From the NCBI GenBank assembly GCA_016709545.1, contig JADJMO010000004.1, forward strand, positions 310,001 to 374,000: a DNA stretch of 64,000 nucleotides, read 5' to 3'. The position numbers and the translations under genes are program-made. The DNA is from Myxococcales bacterium (lineage in GTDB: Bacteria; Myxococcota_A; Polyangia; Polyangiales; JADJMO01). Positions 17,759 through 25,563 of the stretch are shown here, one piece after another (the stretch's first letter is position 1; each line of letters starts with the position of its first letter). The notes under the pieces were generated by a model. It searched no databases and was not told the DNA's origin. It saw only the letters and a list, made by a program, of their open reading frames with translations.

Positions 17759-19168
17759 TCAAGCCCAGGGGCGCACGCGGCCGCGGGCGCGCTCGATGGC
17801 GGCCTCGACCATGCGGTCCTGCGCAGCCTTGTCCTTCCACCGCTCCTGGGCGGCGGGCGACAGCAGCGTGAGCGGGTCGTAGTACAGGTAGAACTGGCCC
17901 TCGTGCACCGCGGGGGAGCGGTAGACGCTGATGCCGTTCTCGCGATCGTAGGTCTCGAACGAGTGCACGTCGCGCTTGCCGCCGCCGCCGGGGGCGTCGA
18001 CCACGAAGGTGGGCGTGTTGAACCCGGCGGTGCTGCCGCGGATGTTCTTCTCGAGCTCGATGGCGGTGTCGACCGTGGTGCGCAGATCCTCCACGCCCTG
18101 CACGAGGTCGTGCACGTAGACGTAGTAGGGGTGCACGTTCACGTGCCCGAGGCGCTTGACCAGGAGGCGCATGGTCTCGACCGTGTCGTTGACCCCGCGC
18201 TGCAGCACCGACTGGTTGCGCACGGTGATCCCGCGCTCCATGAACACGTCGAGCGCGGCCTGGGTGATGCCGGTGATCTCCTTCGGGTGGTTGAAGTGCG
18301 TGTGCACCACGACCTCCTTGTGGAGCTTGCGGCCCTTCTCGACGATCGCGGTGAGCGCGTCGACCCACGCCGCGTCGCTCAGGATCTTCTGCGGCATGAC
18401 CGCGGGGCCCTTGGTGGCGAAGCGGATGCGACGGATGTTGTCCATCGCGAGCAGCGCCTCGCCGATCTCGGTGATCTGCGTCGCGCGGAGGTTGTACGCG
18501 TCGCCGCCGCTCACCACGATGTCCTCGAGCTCGGGGCGGGAGGCGATGTAGCGGAACGCCTGCTGCCAGCGGTCGTTCTTGGCCTTGAAGTGCACCTTCT
18601 CGACGCCCTCGGTGTCGAGGCCGATCGCATAGCTGCGCGTGCAGAACCGGCAGTACACCGGGCAGGTGTCGAGCGGGAGGAACAGCGCCTTGTCGGGGTA
18701 GCGGTGGGTGAGGCCCGGGGTCGGCGCGTCGGCCTGCTCGTGCAGCGAGTCGAGCCCGAGCTTCGGGTGGTCGGGCAGGAGGCGTGAGGCGACGGGAACG
18801 AACTGGATGCGGAGCGGGTCCTCGTACGGGTGCTCCCAGTCGATCAGCGAGAGCAGGTACGGCGAGACGCGCAGGCTCATCGGCGCGCGCTCGAAGCCGA
18901 CCCGCACGTCCTCGACGAACTCGGAGGAGACGAGGCCCTGCAACGCCTCGATCAGCTTCTCGGGGCGCGTGATCGTGTGCTTGCTCTGCCAGTGGTGATC
19001 GAGGAACTCGGCCTCGCTGACCTCTCGCCAGCCAGGGATGCGCTGCCAGAACGGTCCCCGGAGGAGCTGCTTGTGGACGAGGGTGCTCGGGTCGACCTGC
19101 GGCTTGAGGTGATGGAGCTCGGGCACACCCTCGGGGGCGGCGCCGATCACGGGGAGATTCGCGGTCAT
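17759..19168 (-). CDS. kamA: Lysine 2,3-aminomutase (radical SAM, PLP)
   Basis: 469 residues. It converts L-lysine to L-beta-lysine using a 4Fe-4S cluster, SAM and pyridoxal phosphate. The radical SAM cluster motif CPVYCRFC (CX3CX2C) is near residue 169. VVSGGDAYNL is the family's glycine-rich SAM loop. The PLP-binding Lys lies in PGGGGK near residue 397. The N-terminal extension (FWQRIPGWREVSEAEFLDHHWQ) is typical of full KamA rather than the shorter EpmB. EpmA and efp are not nearby, which also favours KamA. The start codon directly follows a long hairpin (19169-19228) with no free ribosome binding site, so translation may be controlled by structure. Beta-lysine could feed lysine catabolism, osmoprotection or an antibiotic; the context does not say. 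Confidence 0.93.
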   Translation of the reverse strand: MTANLPVIGAAPEGVPELHHLKPQVDPSTLVHKQLLRGPFWQRIPGWREVSEAEFLDHHWQSKHTITRPEKLIEALQGLVSSEFVEDVRVGFERAPMSLRVSPYLLSLIDWEHPYEDPLRIQFVPVASRLLPDHPKLGLDSLHEQADAPTPGLTHRYPDKALFLPLDTCPVYCRFCTRSYAIGLDTEGVEKVHFKAKNDRWQQAFRYIASRPELEDIVVSGGDAYNLRATQITEIGEALLAMDNIRRIRFATKGPAVMPQKILSDAAWVDALTAIVEKGRKLHKEVVVHTHFNHPKEITGITQAALDVFMERGITVRNQSVLQRGVNDTVETMRLLVKRLGHVNVHPYYVYVHDLVQGVEDLRTTVDTAIELEKNIRGSTAGFNTPTFVVDAPGGGGKRDVHSFETYDRENGISVYRSPAVHEGQFYLYYDPLTLLSPAAQERWKDKAAQDRMVEAAIERARGRVRPWA

Positions 19169-19228
19169 GGGGTATCCTGGGACGGGGGGTCGCGCGGTCT
19201 AGCAGAAGACCGCGACCAGGATAACCCC
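19169..19228 (-). promoter_or_regulatory. Long hairpin ending at the kamA start codon
   Basis: GGGGTATCCTGG (19169-19180) pairs with CCAGGATAACCCC (19216-19228) with one bulge. The inner arms TCGCGCGGTCT and AGACCGCGA also pair. On the kamA message the hairpin closes at the base before ATG. It may end transcription of the upstream gene or mask kamA translation; no T-run supports a simple terminator. Confidence 0.55.
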
Positions 19229-19247
19229 TGCGAAGCGACGCCTTGCG

Positions 19248-20018
19248 TCAGAGCGGCTCGCCGGCGCCTTGCTCGTGGGTCAGCGCCTGCGCCGCGCACA
19301 GGAGCTCGGTCGACGGCGCGCCGCTGCACACGAGGCCGAGCTTGCGCACGCCGATCGCGCGGAGGACGCGCTCGGTGTGCTCCGCGTCGCGACAGTCGCA
19401 GACCACGAGCGCGGCGTCGGAGTGGATGAGCAGGAAGCGCCGCAGCGCGAAGGGCAGATCGAGCGCGATGGACTCGCTCACGATGACGGCGGTGGGGAAC
19501 GGATCGAGGCGCTCCTCGAGCGTGGGGCCGACGTTGACCTTGAAGCCGGCGCGCAAGAGACCGCGGGCCAGCATCGTCGAGCGAACCCGATCGTCGTGCA
19601 CGAGCGCGACGATGGCCGTGACCGAAGCCGGCGTGAGCGCGCCGACCACGGCCTGCAGGCGCCGAGAGGAAGGCGTGGCGGGCTGGGTGTCGCGACGCTC
19701 ACGCGGTGAGGAAGTGCTGAGTTCACGGTCCACGGTTCGCTCCATCTCGGCGGAGATTCGCCGTGCCAATCGATCGCCCAGCTCGTCCTCCAGCGTGTCG
19801 CGGACCGGTCCGCGCACGAACGAGAGCATCTCTTCCCGCTCGCTCGGCAACGCCGAGCCCTTCGTGGAGGAGAGCGCTCTCTGGAGCAGTCTGTGTCCCC
19901 GACGGGGCGCGGGGACGAGGGCCGCGAGCGCGCCGTACACACGCATCGCGCCGGGGCTGTCGTACTGGCTTTGTCGCTCTCGGACCGTCCGGTCCTCCGC
20001 TCCGTACTGCAACATCAT
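19248..20018 (-). CDS. Hypothetical protein with degenerate receiver-like C-terminus
   Basis: 256 residues from ATG 20018; a shorter start at 19946 (MRVYGAL) gives 232. The N-terminal half is charged and helical (REEMLSFVRGPVRDTLEDELGD), without known motifs. The C-terminal half (about 130-250) has the alternating strand-helix pattern of a response-regulator receiver: VTAIVALVHDDRVRSTMLARGLLRAGF, then TAVIVSES where the phosphoacceptor Asp is normally found, then ALVVCDC. The acceptor position is Ser, so it is probably a pseudo-receiver. The longer start would place a dispersed hairpin repeat (19966-20004) inside the coding region, which favours the shorter start. Function unknown. Confidence 0.6.
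   Translation of the reverse strand: MMLQYGAEDRTVRERQSQYDSPGAMRVYGALAALVPAPRRGHRLLQRALSSTKGSALPSEREEMLSFVRGPVRDTLEDELGDRLARRISAEMERTVDRELSTSSPRERRDTQPATPSSRRLQAVVGALTPASVTAIVALVHDDRVRSTMLARGLLRAGFKVNVGPTLEERLDPFPTAVIVSESIALDLPFALRRFLLIHSDAALVVCDCRDAEHTERVLRAIGVRKLGLVCSGAPSTELLCAAQALTHEQGAGEPL
19966..20004. repeat. Dispersed hairpin repeat, copy 1
   Basis: The stretch beginning TGGCTTTGTCGCTCTCGGACC and ending GGTCCTCCGCTCCG recurs at 56983-57027 almost base for base. Its core is an inverted repeat, GGACCG facing CGGTCC. Copy 2 has six extra bases in the loop. It resembles a REP-like or mobile hairpin element at the 5' end of a minus-strand gene. Confidence 0.6.
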
Positions 20019-20184
20019 GGGTGTCGCCCTCGCAACACCGATGCCAGCACCCGTTTGTCAGCTTTCGCCGATCTTCGCCGCTCGCGCCGACTTTCAGGCC
20101 TGCACTGCAGGGCGCAACGACGCCGCAAGAGCGCAATGTGCGCGGCGTCTCGGTCGAAACGACCGACCTGCGATCGACCGGATC

Positions 20185-20204
20185 GGCGTCAACGCGTTGA
20201 CGCC
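20185..20204. terminator. 20-bp perfect palindrome after the patatin gene
   Basis: GGCGTCAACGCGTTGACGCC is a perfect inverted repeat lying three bases beyond the stop of the minus-strand patatin gene. It can form a GC-rich stem and so may be a terminator without a T-run, or a protein-binding site. The other 170 bases up to 20018 hold a short GGTCG-AAA-CGACC hairpin and nothing gene-like. Confidence 0.45.
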
Positions 20205-20207
20205 GCC

Positions 20208-21188
20208 TCAGCCCGAGTTGACGAGCTTGAGGTCGGGGCGCGCGTCGAACACGCCGCGGTCCTTCGCCGCTGCGAGCTCCCGGAGGGCCTCGCGGTAACC
20301 GCGCATCACGAGCGAGCGAGCGTTGAAGCGGTTCAGGTAGCCGAAGCTGCCGATGTCGGGCGACACGTTGACGAAGGTGACCTTCGGGTACGTGCGCGCG
20401 TAGAGATCGAGGCCGCGCCGCTCCTTCTCGGAGAGCACGATGTTCAAGGTCTGGTTGATGACCGCGAACGGGCCGCGACGCGCGATGGAGGGACCGCCCT
20501 CGCGCACGGTCTCCTGGCGGTAGATGTTGGAGACGATGACGACGTCGACGCCCGCCTCGACCGCGAGATCGGCGGAGAGGGTGCGCACGAGCTCGCCGTC
20601 GAGCAGGTAGCGGTCGCCGACCTGGTACGGGCGGAACAGGCCGGGCACACAACAGCTCGCGGCAACGGCCTGCGAGATGGGCGTGGTCTCGTCGTAGCCC
20701 TTGCCGAACACCACGCGCCCGCGGCCGTCGAGGTCGGCGGCCGTCACGAGGATGGTCTTGTCGATGCGGCGGAAGTCGTTGATGGCGAGGTGGTCGCGCA
20801 GCGAGCGCTCGAGCTTGCCGATGTCGAAGAGGCCGCTCGTCAGGTAGCCGGGGTGCAGGAAGTCCTTGGCCCGCGGCGCTCCGAGGAAATTGGAGAGGTG
20901 CAGGCGGAGCGCTCCCTCGTGTCGACGCCGCCACGGCAGGCGGTAGCTGTCGAGCAGCGCGTCGAGGGGCATGCCCTGGCCGTACGTGGCCGCCACGAGC
21001 GCGCCGGCCGACGCGCCGACGAAGACGTCGAAGCGGATGCCGAGCTCTTCGCAGGCCTTGAGGACGCCGAGGTGCGCGATGCCGCGCGCGGCGCCACCCG
21101 AGCCGACGAAGGCGATGCGCGGAGGCCGACCACCTTTCTGGGCGGACGAGCTACCAGCACGAGGGGACTTGGGGTCGTAGGGAGCCAG
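20208..21188 (-). CDS. Patatin-like phospholipase
   Basis: About 326 residues. The fold is shown by the oxyanion loop GSGGAARGIAHLG, the nucleophile elbow GASAG and the Asp of the dyad in LLDGELV. This makes it an acyl hydrolase acting on membrane phospholipids. It is of the soluble bacterial patatin type; no signal peptide is convincing. The start is a problem: no ATG, GTG or TTG lies between the divergent gene at 21219 and the conserved domain in this frame. CTG at 21188 is the best candidate, while GTG in another frame at about 21211 would need a frameshift. A start error or an indel is possible. Its role, in defence, lipid turnover or predation, cannot be told from the context. Confidence 0.83.
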   Translation of the reverse strand: MAPYDPKSPRAGSSSAQKGGRPPRIAFVGSGGAARGIAHLGVLKACEELGIRFDVFVGASAGALVAATYGQGMPLDALLDSYRLPWRRRHEGALRLHLSNFLGAPRAKDFLHPGYLTSGLFDIGKLERSLRDHLAINDFRRIDKTILVTAADLDGRGRVVFGKGYDETTPISQAVAASCCVPGLFRPYQVGDRYLLDGELVRTLSADLAVEAGVDVVIVSNIYRQETVREGGPSIARRGPFAVINQTLNIVLSEKERRGLDLYARTYPKVTFVNVSPDIGSFGYLNRFNARSLVMRGYREALRELAAAKDRGVFDARPDLKLVNSG

Positions 21189-21218
21189 GCGAAGGAGTAT
21201 GACACGCCGAGGTCGACG

Positions 21219-21839
21219 ATGTCTTCGGTGTTCCCGGAAGAAGTGGAAGACGCACTGCGCCGCGAGGCCAAGCGGGAGCTGCGCAAGTCGATGCAGCGGA
21301 TGCGGGCCTTCATGTCGGCCAGCCTGCGCGCCGCGGCGAGCGAGCGGATCCGCGCGCGGCTGCGGGAGGCGCGCGTGTACGAAGGGGTGCGAGCGATGGC
21401 GTCGTTCGCCCCCATCGAGCAGAAGGGCGAGCCGTCGACCCAGGGCCTCCACGACGACGCGCGCGCGCTCGGGATCACCGTCGCGTATCCGGCGATCGGC
21501 GACGACGGCGTGATGCTGTTCCGCGCGTCCGCGACGATGCCGACCGAGGAGCAGGGGCGGGGGTTCCCCGAGCCGGCGCTCGACGCGGCGGTGGTGCCGT
21601 TCGCCGAGCTCGACCTCGTGATCGTGCCGGGACTGGCCTTCGACCCCGAGGGGTTCCGGATCGGCTACGGCGCCGGGTTCTACGACCGCGCCCTGCCCTC
21701 GTGCACGCGGGCCCGGAAGGTGGGCGTCGCCTTCGACGTACAGATCGTGATCGAGGTGCCGGCGCGTCCGTTCGACGTGCCCGTCGACCTCGTGGTCACT
21801 GACAAGCGCTCGTTCGAGCGCGAGAAGAAGGAGCCGTGA
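21219..21839 (+). CDS. 5-formyltetrahydrofolate cyclo-ligase
   Basis: 206 residues, typical for the family. It converts 5-formyl-THF to 5,10-methenyl-THF using ATP and so recycles the storage form of folate. The N-terminal basic helix (RREAKRELRKSMQRMRAFM) and the signature PGLAFDPEGFRIGYGAGFYDRAL are clear, and VVTDK lies near the end. The stop codon shares a base with the ATG of the downstream FAD oxidase, so the two are translationally coupled. It is divergent from the patatin gene. Confidence 0.93.
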   Translation: MSSVFPEEVEDALRREAKRELRKSMQRMRAFMSASLRAAASERIRARLREARVYEGVRAMASFAPIEQKGEPSTQGLHDDARALGITVAYPAIGDDGVMLFRASATMPTEEQGRGFPEPALDAAVVPFAELDLVIVPGLAFDPEGFRIGYGAGFYDRALPSCTRARKVGVAFDVQIVIEVPARPFDVPVDLVVTDKRSFEREKKEP

Positions 21840-22942
21840 TGCGACCGGACATCGTCGTCGTGGGCGGAGGGATCGTGGGCTGCTGCGTGGCGCTCGAGCT
21901 CGCCACCCGTCACCGCGTGAAGGTCGTCGTCCTCGAGCGCGCCATCCCGGGCGCCGAGGCCTCGAGCGCCGCCGCGGGCATCCTGGGCGCGCAGGTCGAG
22001 GCCCACGAGCTCGAGGGCGCGCCGTTCGATCGCGACCTGTTCTCGTTCATGATCGCGGCCCGCGCGCGGCACGCGTCGCTCGACGTCGAGCTCGTGGAGC
22101 GGGTGGGCTTCGGCACCGGGTATCGCCCCGCCGGCGCGCTCAAGACGACCATGGGCGACGTCGCCGCGCTGCACGCCAAGTACGCGTTCCAGAAGGCGCT
22201 CGCGCGGGTCGCGTTCCTCGACGGCGCCGAGGCGCGACAGCTCGAGCCGGCGCTCTCCGCCGAGGTGAAAGCCGCGGTGCACTTCCCGGACGACGGGCAG
22301 GTCGACCCGCCGCTCCTGCTGCGGGCCCTGCACCAGGCCTGCGTGGCGAGCGGGGTCGAGCTGCGCAGTGGCGCGATGGTGCGCGGCGTGCGGGTCGAGG
22401 GACAGCGCGCCCGCGGCGTCGATCTCGTCGACGGCGTCCTCGAGGCCGACCGCGTGGTCGTGGCCGCCGGCAGCTGGTCCTCGCTCGTCGGCAACCTGCC
22501 CACCGGGCTGCGCAAGGTCCACCCGGTGCGCGGGCAGATCGTGCAGGTCGAGACGCGCCCACCGATCGTCCGTGGGGTGGTCATGGGCGACCGCGGCTAC
22601 GTGCTCGCGCGCGCCGACGGGCGCACGCTGCTCGGCTCCACCATGGAGGAGGTCGGCCACGTCAAGGAGGTGACCGCGGGGGGCGTGCACCAGGTGCTGA
22701 CGCAGGCGCTCGCCCTCTTGCCGGCGCTCGCGAGCGCGCCGATCTCGGGGACCTGGTCGGGGTTCCGCCCCGCTGCGCCGCGCCCGATCCTCGGGGCGAC
22801 GTTCGTGGAGGGGCTCTACGTCGCGACGGGCCACCACCGCAATGGCGTGCTGCTCGCGCCGGAGTCGGGTCGCCTGCTCGCCGACCTCGTCGTCACCGGG
22901 CGCTGCGACCGCGACCTGTCGGCGTTCTCGCCGATCGAGTGA
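21839..22942 (+). CDS. FAD-dependent amino-acid oxidase, ThiO/glycine oxidase-like
   Basis: 367 residues. The N-terminal Rossmann motif VVVGGGIVGCCVALELA binds FAD, followed by the acidic strand end VVVLE. The segment ASSAAAGILGAQ and the C-terminal ATGHHRNGVLLAPESG match the DAO/ThiO family. ThiO oxidises glycine to the imine used for the thiazole of thiamine; other members oxidise D-amino acids or sarcosine. No thi genes are adjacent, so a specific substrate is not assigned. ATG at 21839 overlaps the TGA of the cyclo-ligase; a GTG three bases earlier is possible. It converges on the end of the Pel operon. Confidence 0.87.
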   Translation: MRPDIVVVGGGIVGCCVALELATRHRVKVVVLERAIPGAEASSAAAGILGAQVEAHELEGAPFDRDLFSFMIAARARHASLDVELVERVGFGTGYRPAGALKTTMGDVAALHAKYAFQKALARVAFLDGAEARQLEPALSAEVKAAVHFPDDGQVDPPLLLRALHQACVASGVELRSGAMVRGVRVEGQRARGVDLVDGVLEADRVVVAAGSWSSLVGNLPTGLRKVHPVRGQIVQVETRPPIVRGVVMGDRGYVLARADGRTLLGSTMEEVGHVKEVTAGGVHQVLTQALALLPALASAPISGTWSGFRPAAPRPILGATFVEGLYVATGHHRNGVLLAPESGRLLADLVVTGRCDRDLSAFSPIE

Positions 22943-22951
22943 CCGAAGCGC

Positions 22952-24364
22952 TCAGGGCGCGTTCTTCTTGGCCATCCAGGCGAGCAGCGAGGGGACGTCG
23001 ATGAAGCGGATGTTCTCACCCTCCTCGATGCGACGGCCCACCTCGGAGAGGAACTTGTCGATGGTCGCGCGCGCGCAACCGGGCTTGCCGTAGGCGCCCG
23101 TGCGCAGACCGAGGTGGAACGGCGCGCGGTTGCCCTTGTAGTGGGCGACGAGGTTCTGCGAGAGCTGCGCGACCGCCTCGGGCTCTGCCTGCGTGGCGTT
23201 CTCGGCGCACGGGTGGAAGCGGAAGAGGTTGGAGTCGGTGGAGGGCTGCCACTCGGGCGGCTGGCCCTTGGCCCGCAGCGCCCACGGCGTGAGCGGGAGC
23301 TCGTAGAGGGGGTGCGGCGTGAGCGCGACGGGCTTGCCCGTGACCCAGGGCGCCTTGGCCTCCTTGGGCAAGCCCTCGTGCAGCGTGAAGGGCCAGTAGG
23401 TGTCGCGCGGCGCCTCGACGGTGAGCGCGGGCTCCGCCGGCTGCATCACGAGCGAGGAGTCGTAGACCAGCGTGCCCTCGAGCTTCGAGAGCGCGGAGAA
23501 CCAGGCGTCGTTCGCCGCGAGGAACGGCGCGCGCGCGCCGAGCGGCACGGTCTTCCAATCCCAGCCACTCGGCAGCTCGAGCTCCTTGCGGAGCAGCCGC
23601 TGCAGCGAGCCGAGCTCGTCCACCCACTTGTCGAGCGCGAGGTCACCGAGCTCGGCGTCGCGGGTGGTGCTCGAGAGGCCCAGCATGCCCTCGTAGCTCG
23701 CCCGCTGCCACGCGGTGCCCACGACGCCGCCCTTGCGATCGAAGCCTTGCCCGGTGAGGAACCAGGTGACCTTGCTGCTCAGGTGGTGGCTCTCGAGGAG
23801 CTCCTGGACCCACGCGAGACCGTCGGCGTGGCCAGCGTCTTCGATGGTGACCACCACGAACAGCGGGGTCTCGGCGTGGATCATCGCGCGCTCCTCGTGT
23901 TGCACCTTGCCGTCGCCGTTGAGATCGGCGGTGGGGGTGAGGAAGAACGAGGGACGGCGGGGGGTGATGGCGATCGGCGAGGGGGCGATGCGACCGATCT
24001 TCTTGGGGGTGGGCAGCGTGGTGCCAGGGCTCGTGGTCGACGCGGAGGCGGGCGCGGGGGGTGGGCCGTCGATCGGGCCCTGGGGCCGCGCGCGGTAGAG
24101 GACGCCGCCCGCGAGGAGCAGGCTCGCGCCGAGGACGACCGCGAACACCGGCGTGCGGAGCTCGGCGCCGGTGCGGACCGCGGGCTGCACCGAGGTCTCG
24201 TCGGCGGTGTACTCGACGAAGTACCGGAGCGGCTCGTTGCCAGCCGTGCGTGGCGTGACCCGACGACTCGCGCGGGCGACGAGCACCGCGAGCGCGACCA
24301 GGGTGACCAGACCGCCGGCGCCGATAGCGACCGGACCGGCCAACAGATCGATGCGCGGGCTCAT
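22952..24364 (-). CDS. Membrane protein with degenerate NodB (polysaccharide deacetylase-like) domain
   Basis: 470 residues, last gene of the Pel operon. Two transmembrane helices lie at about 8-31 and 70-90. After a Pro/Ser linker there is an EF-hand-like calcium loop (DLNGDGKVQHEE) near 150. The rest resembles a NodB-type polysaccharide deacetylase: VVTIEDAGHADG in place of the TFDDG motif, the VTWFLTG strand, and RAPF in place of RxPxG. The metal-binding His pair appears replaced (GLSSTTRDAEL), so catalysis as a normal deacetylase is doubtful. In proteobacterial Pel systems PelA carries a deacetylase domain, so this may be its diverged counterpart or a structural relic. It overlaps the upstream ATPase stop by four bases. 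Confidence 0.7.
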   Translation of the reverse strand: MSPRIDLLAGPVAIGAGGLVTLVALAVLVARASRRVTPRTAGNEPLRYFVEYTADETSVQPAVRTGAELRTPVFAVVLGASLLLAGGVLYRARPQGPIDGPPPAPASASTTSPGTTLPTPKKIGRIAPSPIAITPRRPSFFLTPTADLNGDGKVQHEERAMIHAETPLFVVVTIEDAGHADGLAWVQELLESHHLSSKVTWFLTGQGFDRKGGVVGTAWQRASYEGMLGLSSTTRDAELGDLALDKWVDELGSLQRLLRKELELPSGWDWKTVPLGARAPFLAANDAWFSALSKLEGTLVYDSSLVMQPAEPALTVEAPRDTYWPFTLHEGLPKEAKAPWVTGKPVALTPHPLYELPLTPWALRAKGQPPEWQPSTDSNLFRFHPCAENATQAEPEAVAQLSQNLVAHYKGNRAPFHLGLRTGAYGKPGCARATIDKFLSEVGRRIEEGENIRFIDVPSLLAWMAKKNAP

Positions 24365-25530
24365 CGACGGTTCACTCGCGTGGGCTCTTCGGAGGGGTCG
24401 AGCGGAGCTTCGGCGACGGCGTGCTCGCCGGGGAGCTCAGGGCGTTTGAAGCCCGGCAACGTGGGCTTCTGCGGCACCGGCACGTTGGGCGGCAGCTGGT
24501 GCGGATAGAGCGCTCCACCCGTGCGCGGGGGCTCGGAGGGCGGCCGGGCCGACCCCTGGTCGGGGTGCTCGGAGCGCAAGGTCTCGAAGGCGTGGGCGCG
24601 CGGACCGAGCGGGTTCGCCGCGCCGAGGATCGGCGCCTGCACGGCGCGGTGCTGGTCGCCGCTGCTGATGCTGCTCGCGACGAGGCTGCGCACGCTGACG
24701 CGCTCGAGGTCGTCGCTGTCGAGGCTGCTCGTGATCCCGTTCGCGGCCAGGGGCGGGCGGCTGTCGAGGCTCGGGCGCACCGCGGGGAGGCTGTCGTAGG
24801 TGAGCAGGCCGTCGAAGCGGTGCTCGCCGCTCTTGCTCTTGGGGAGGACCACGGTCTCCTCGCGCACCACGATGCCCTGACGCTGGACGAAGTCGACGCG
24901 CATCTCGACGTCTTGCAGGCTGCACCACGTGGCGTGGGCGATGCGGAGCTTGCGTCCCTTGCGGTCGACCTCGAGCTCGAGCGAGGCCGCGGCCCGCGCG
25001 ACGAGCTCCTGCAACGCCGGCGAGCGGCCCTTGGCGTCGGCGCGCGCGGTGACCAGCGTGGGGATGGCGAGGGGCGAGAGGGCCGCGACCACGCCGCGCA
25101 CGAACGCGCGGGCGCTCGCCGCGTCGGGCGCGAGGACGACCGGGTCGAAGGTGTCGAAGGCGATGGCGCCGATGCCGCGCTTGCGGACGAGCGAGGCGAT
25201 CTCGGCGAGGGGCGCGCCCGCACCGCCGCTCCCCTGCAGCTCGTCGGCGAACGAGTGCCCGTAGGAGAGGATGGTGAGTCGCTTGCTGCGCAGGAACGGC
25301 CGCAGGTCGCGCTCGAGGAAGCTGGAGCACAGGTCGATGACCGCCTCGGGCGCGTCGTCGGTGACGAGCATGGCGGGCGCGTCCTCGAGCGAACGCAGGA
25401 GAAAACCGAGGGTGAGGCAGGTCTTGCCCGACTTGGGCGGACCGAGCACGACGGTCGGCTCCTGCACGGGGACGCCGCCCAGGTTCTTGTCGAACCAGGC
25501 TACGCCGAGCGGGGCGAGATCGAGGCGCAT
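24361..25530 (-). CDS. KaiC/RecA-superfamily ATPase in the Pel operon
   Basis: 389 residues. Walker A GPPKSGKT lies near residue 30, a Walker B-like strand reads IGAIAFDTFDP, and the fold follows the single-domain KaiC/RAD55 pattern (about 1-235) including an ATP-sensing LVTARADAKG strand. The C-terminal 150 residues are Ser/Pro-rich and probably disordered. It starts 33 bases after pelG and overlaps the next gene by four bases, so it is co-transcribed with the Pel genes. Such an ATPase is not one of the seven classical Pel proteins. It may gate or power the system, or act in c-di-GMP or chemosensory style signalling; no known partner is adjacent. Confidence 0.75.
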   Translation of the reverse strand: MRLDLAPLGVAWFDKNLGGVPVQEPTVVLGPPKSGKTCLTLGFLLRSLEDAPAMLVTDDAPEAVIDLCSSFLERDLRPFLRSKRLTILSYGHSFADELQGSGGAGAPLAEIASLVRKRGIGAIAFDTFDPVVLAPDAASARAFVRGVVAALSPLAIPTLVTARADAKGRSPALQELVARAAASLELEVDRKGRKLRIAHATWCSLQDVEMRVDFVQRQGIVVREETVVLPKSKSGEHRFDGLLTYDSLPAVRPSLDSRPPLAANGITSSLDSDDLERVSVRSLVASSISSGDQHRAVQAPILGAANPLGPRAHAFETLRSEHPDQGSARPPSEPPRTGGALYPHQLPPNVPVPQKPTLPGFKRPELPGEHAVAEAPLDPSEEPTRVNRR

Positions 25531-25563
25531 CAGAGAGGCCGAAGGTCTAGCACGTGGGGTCGC

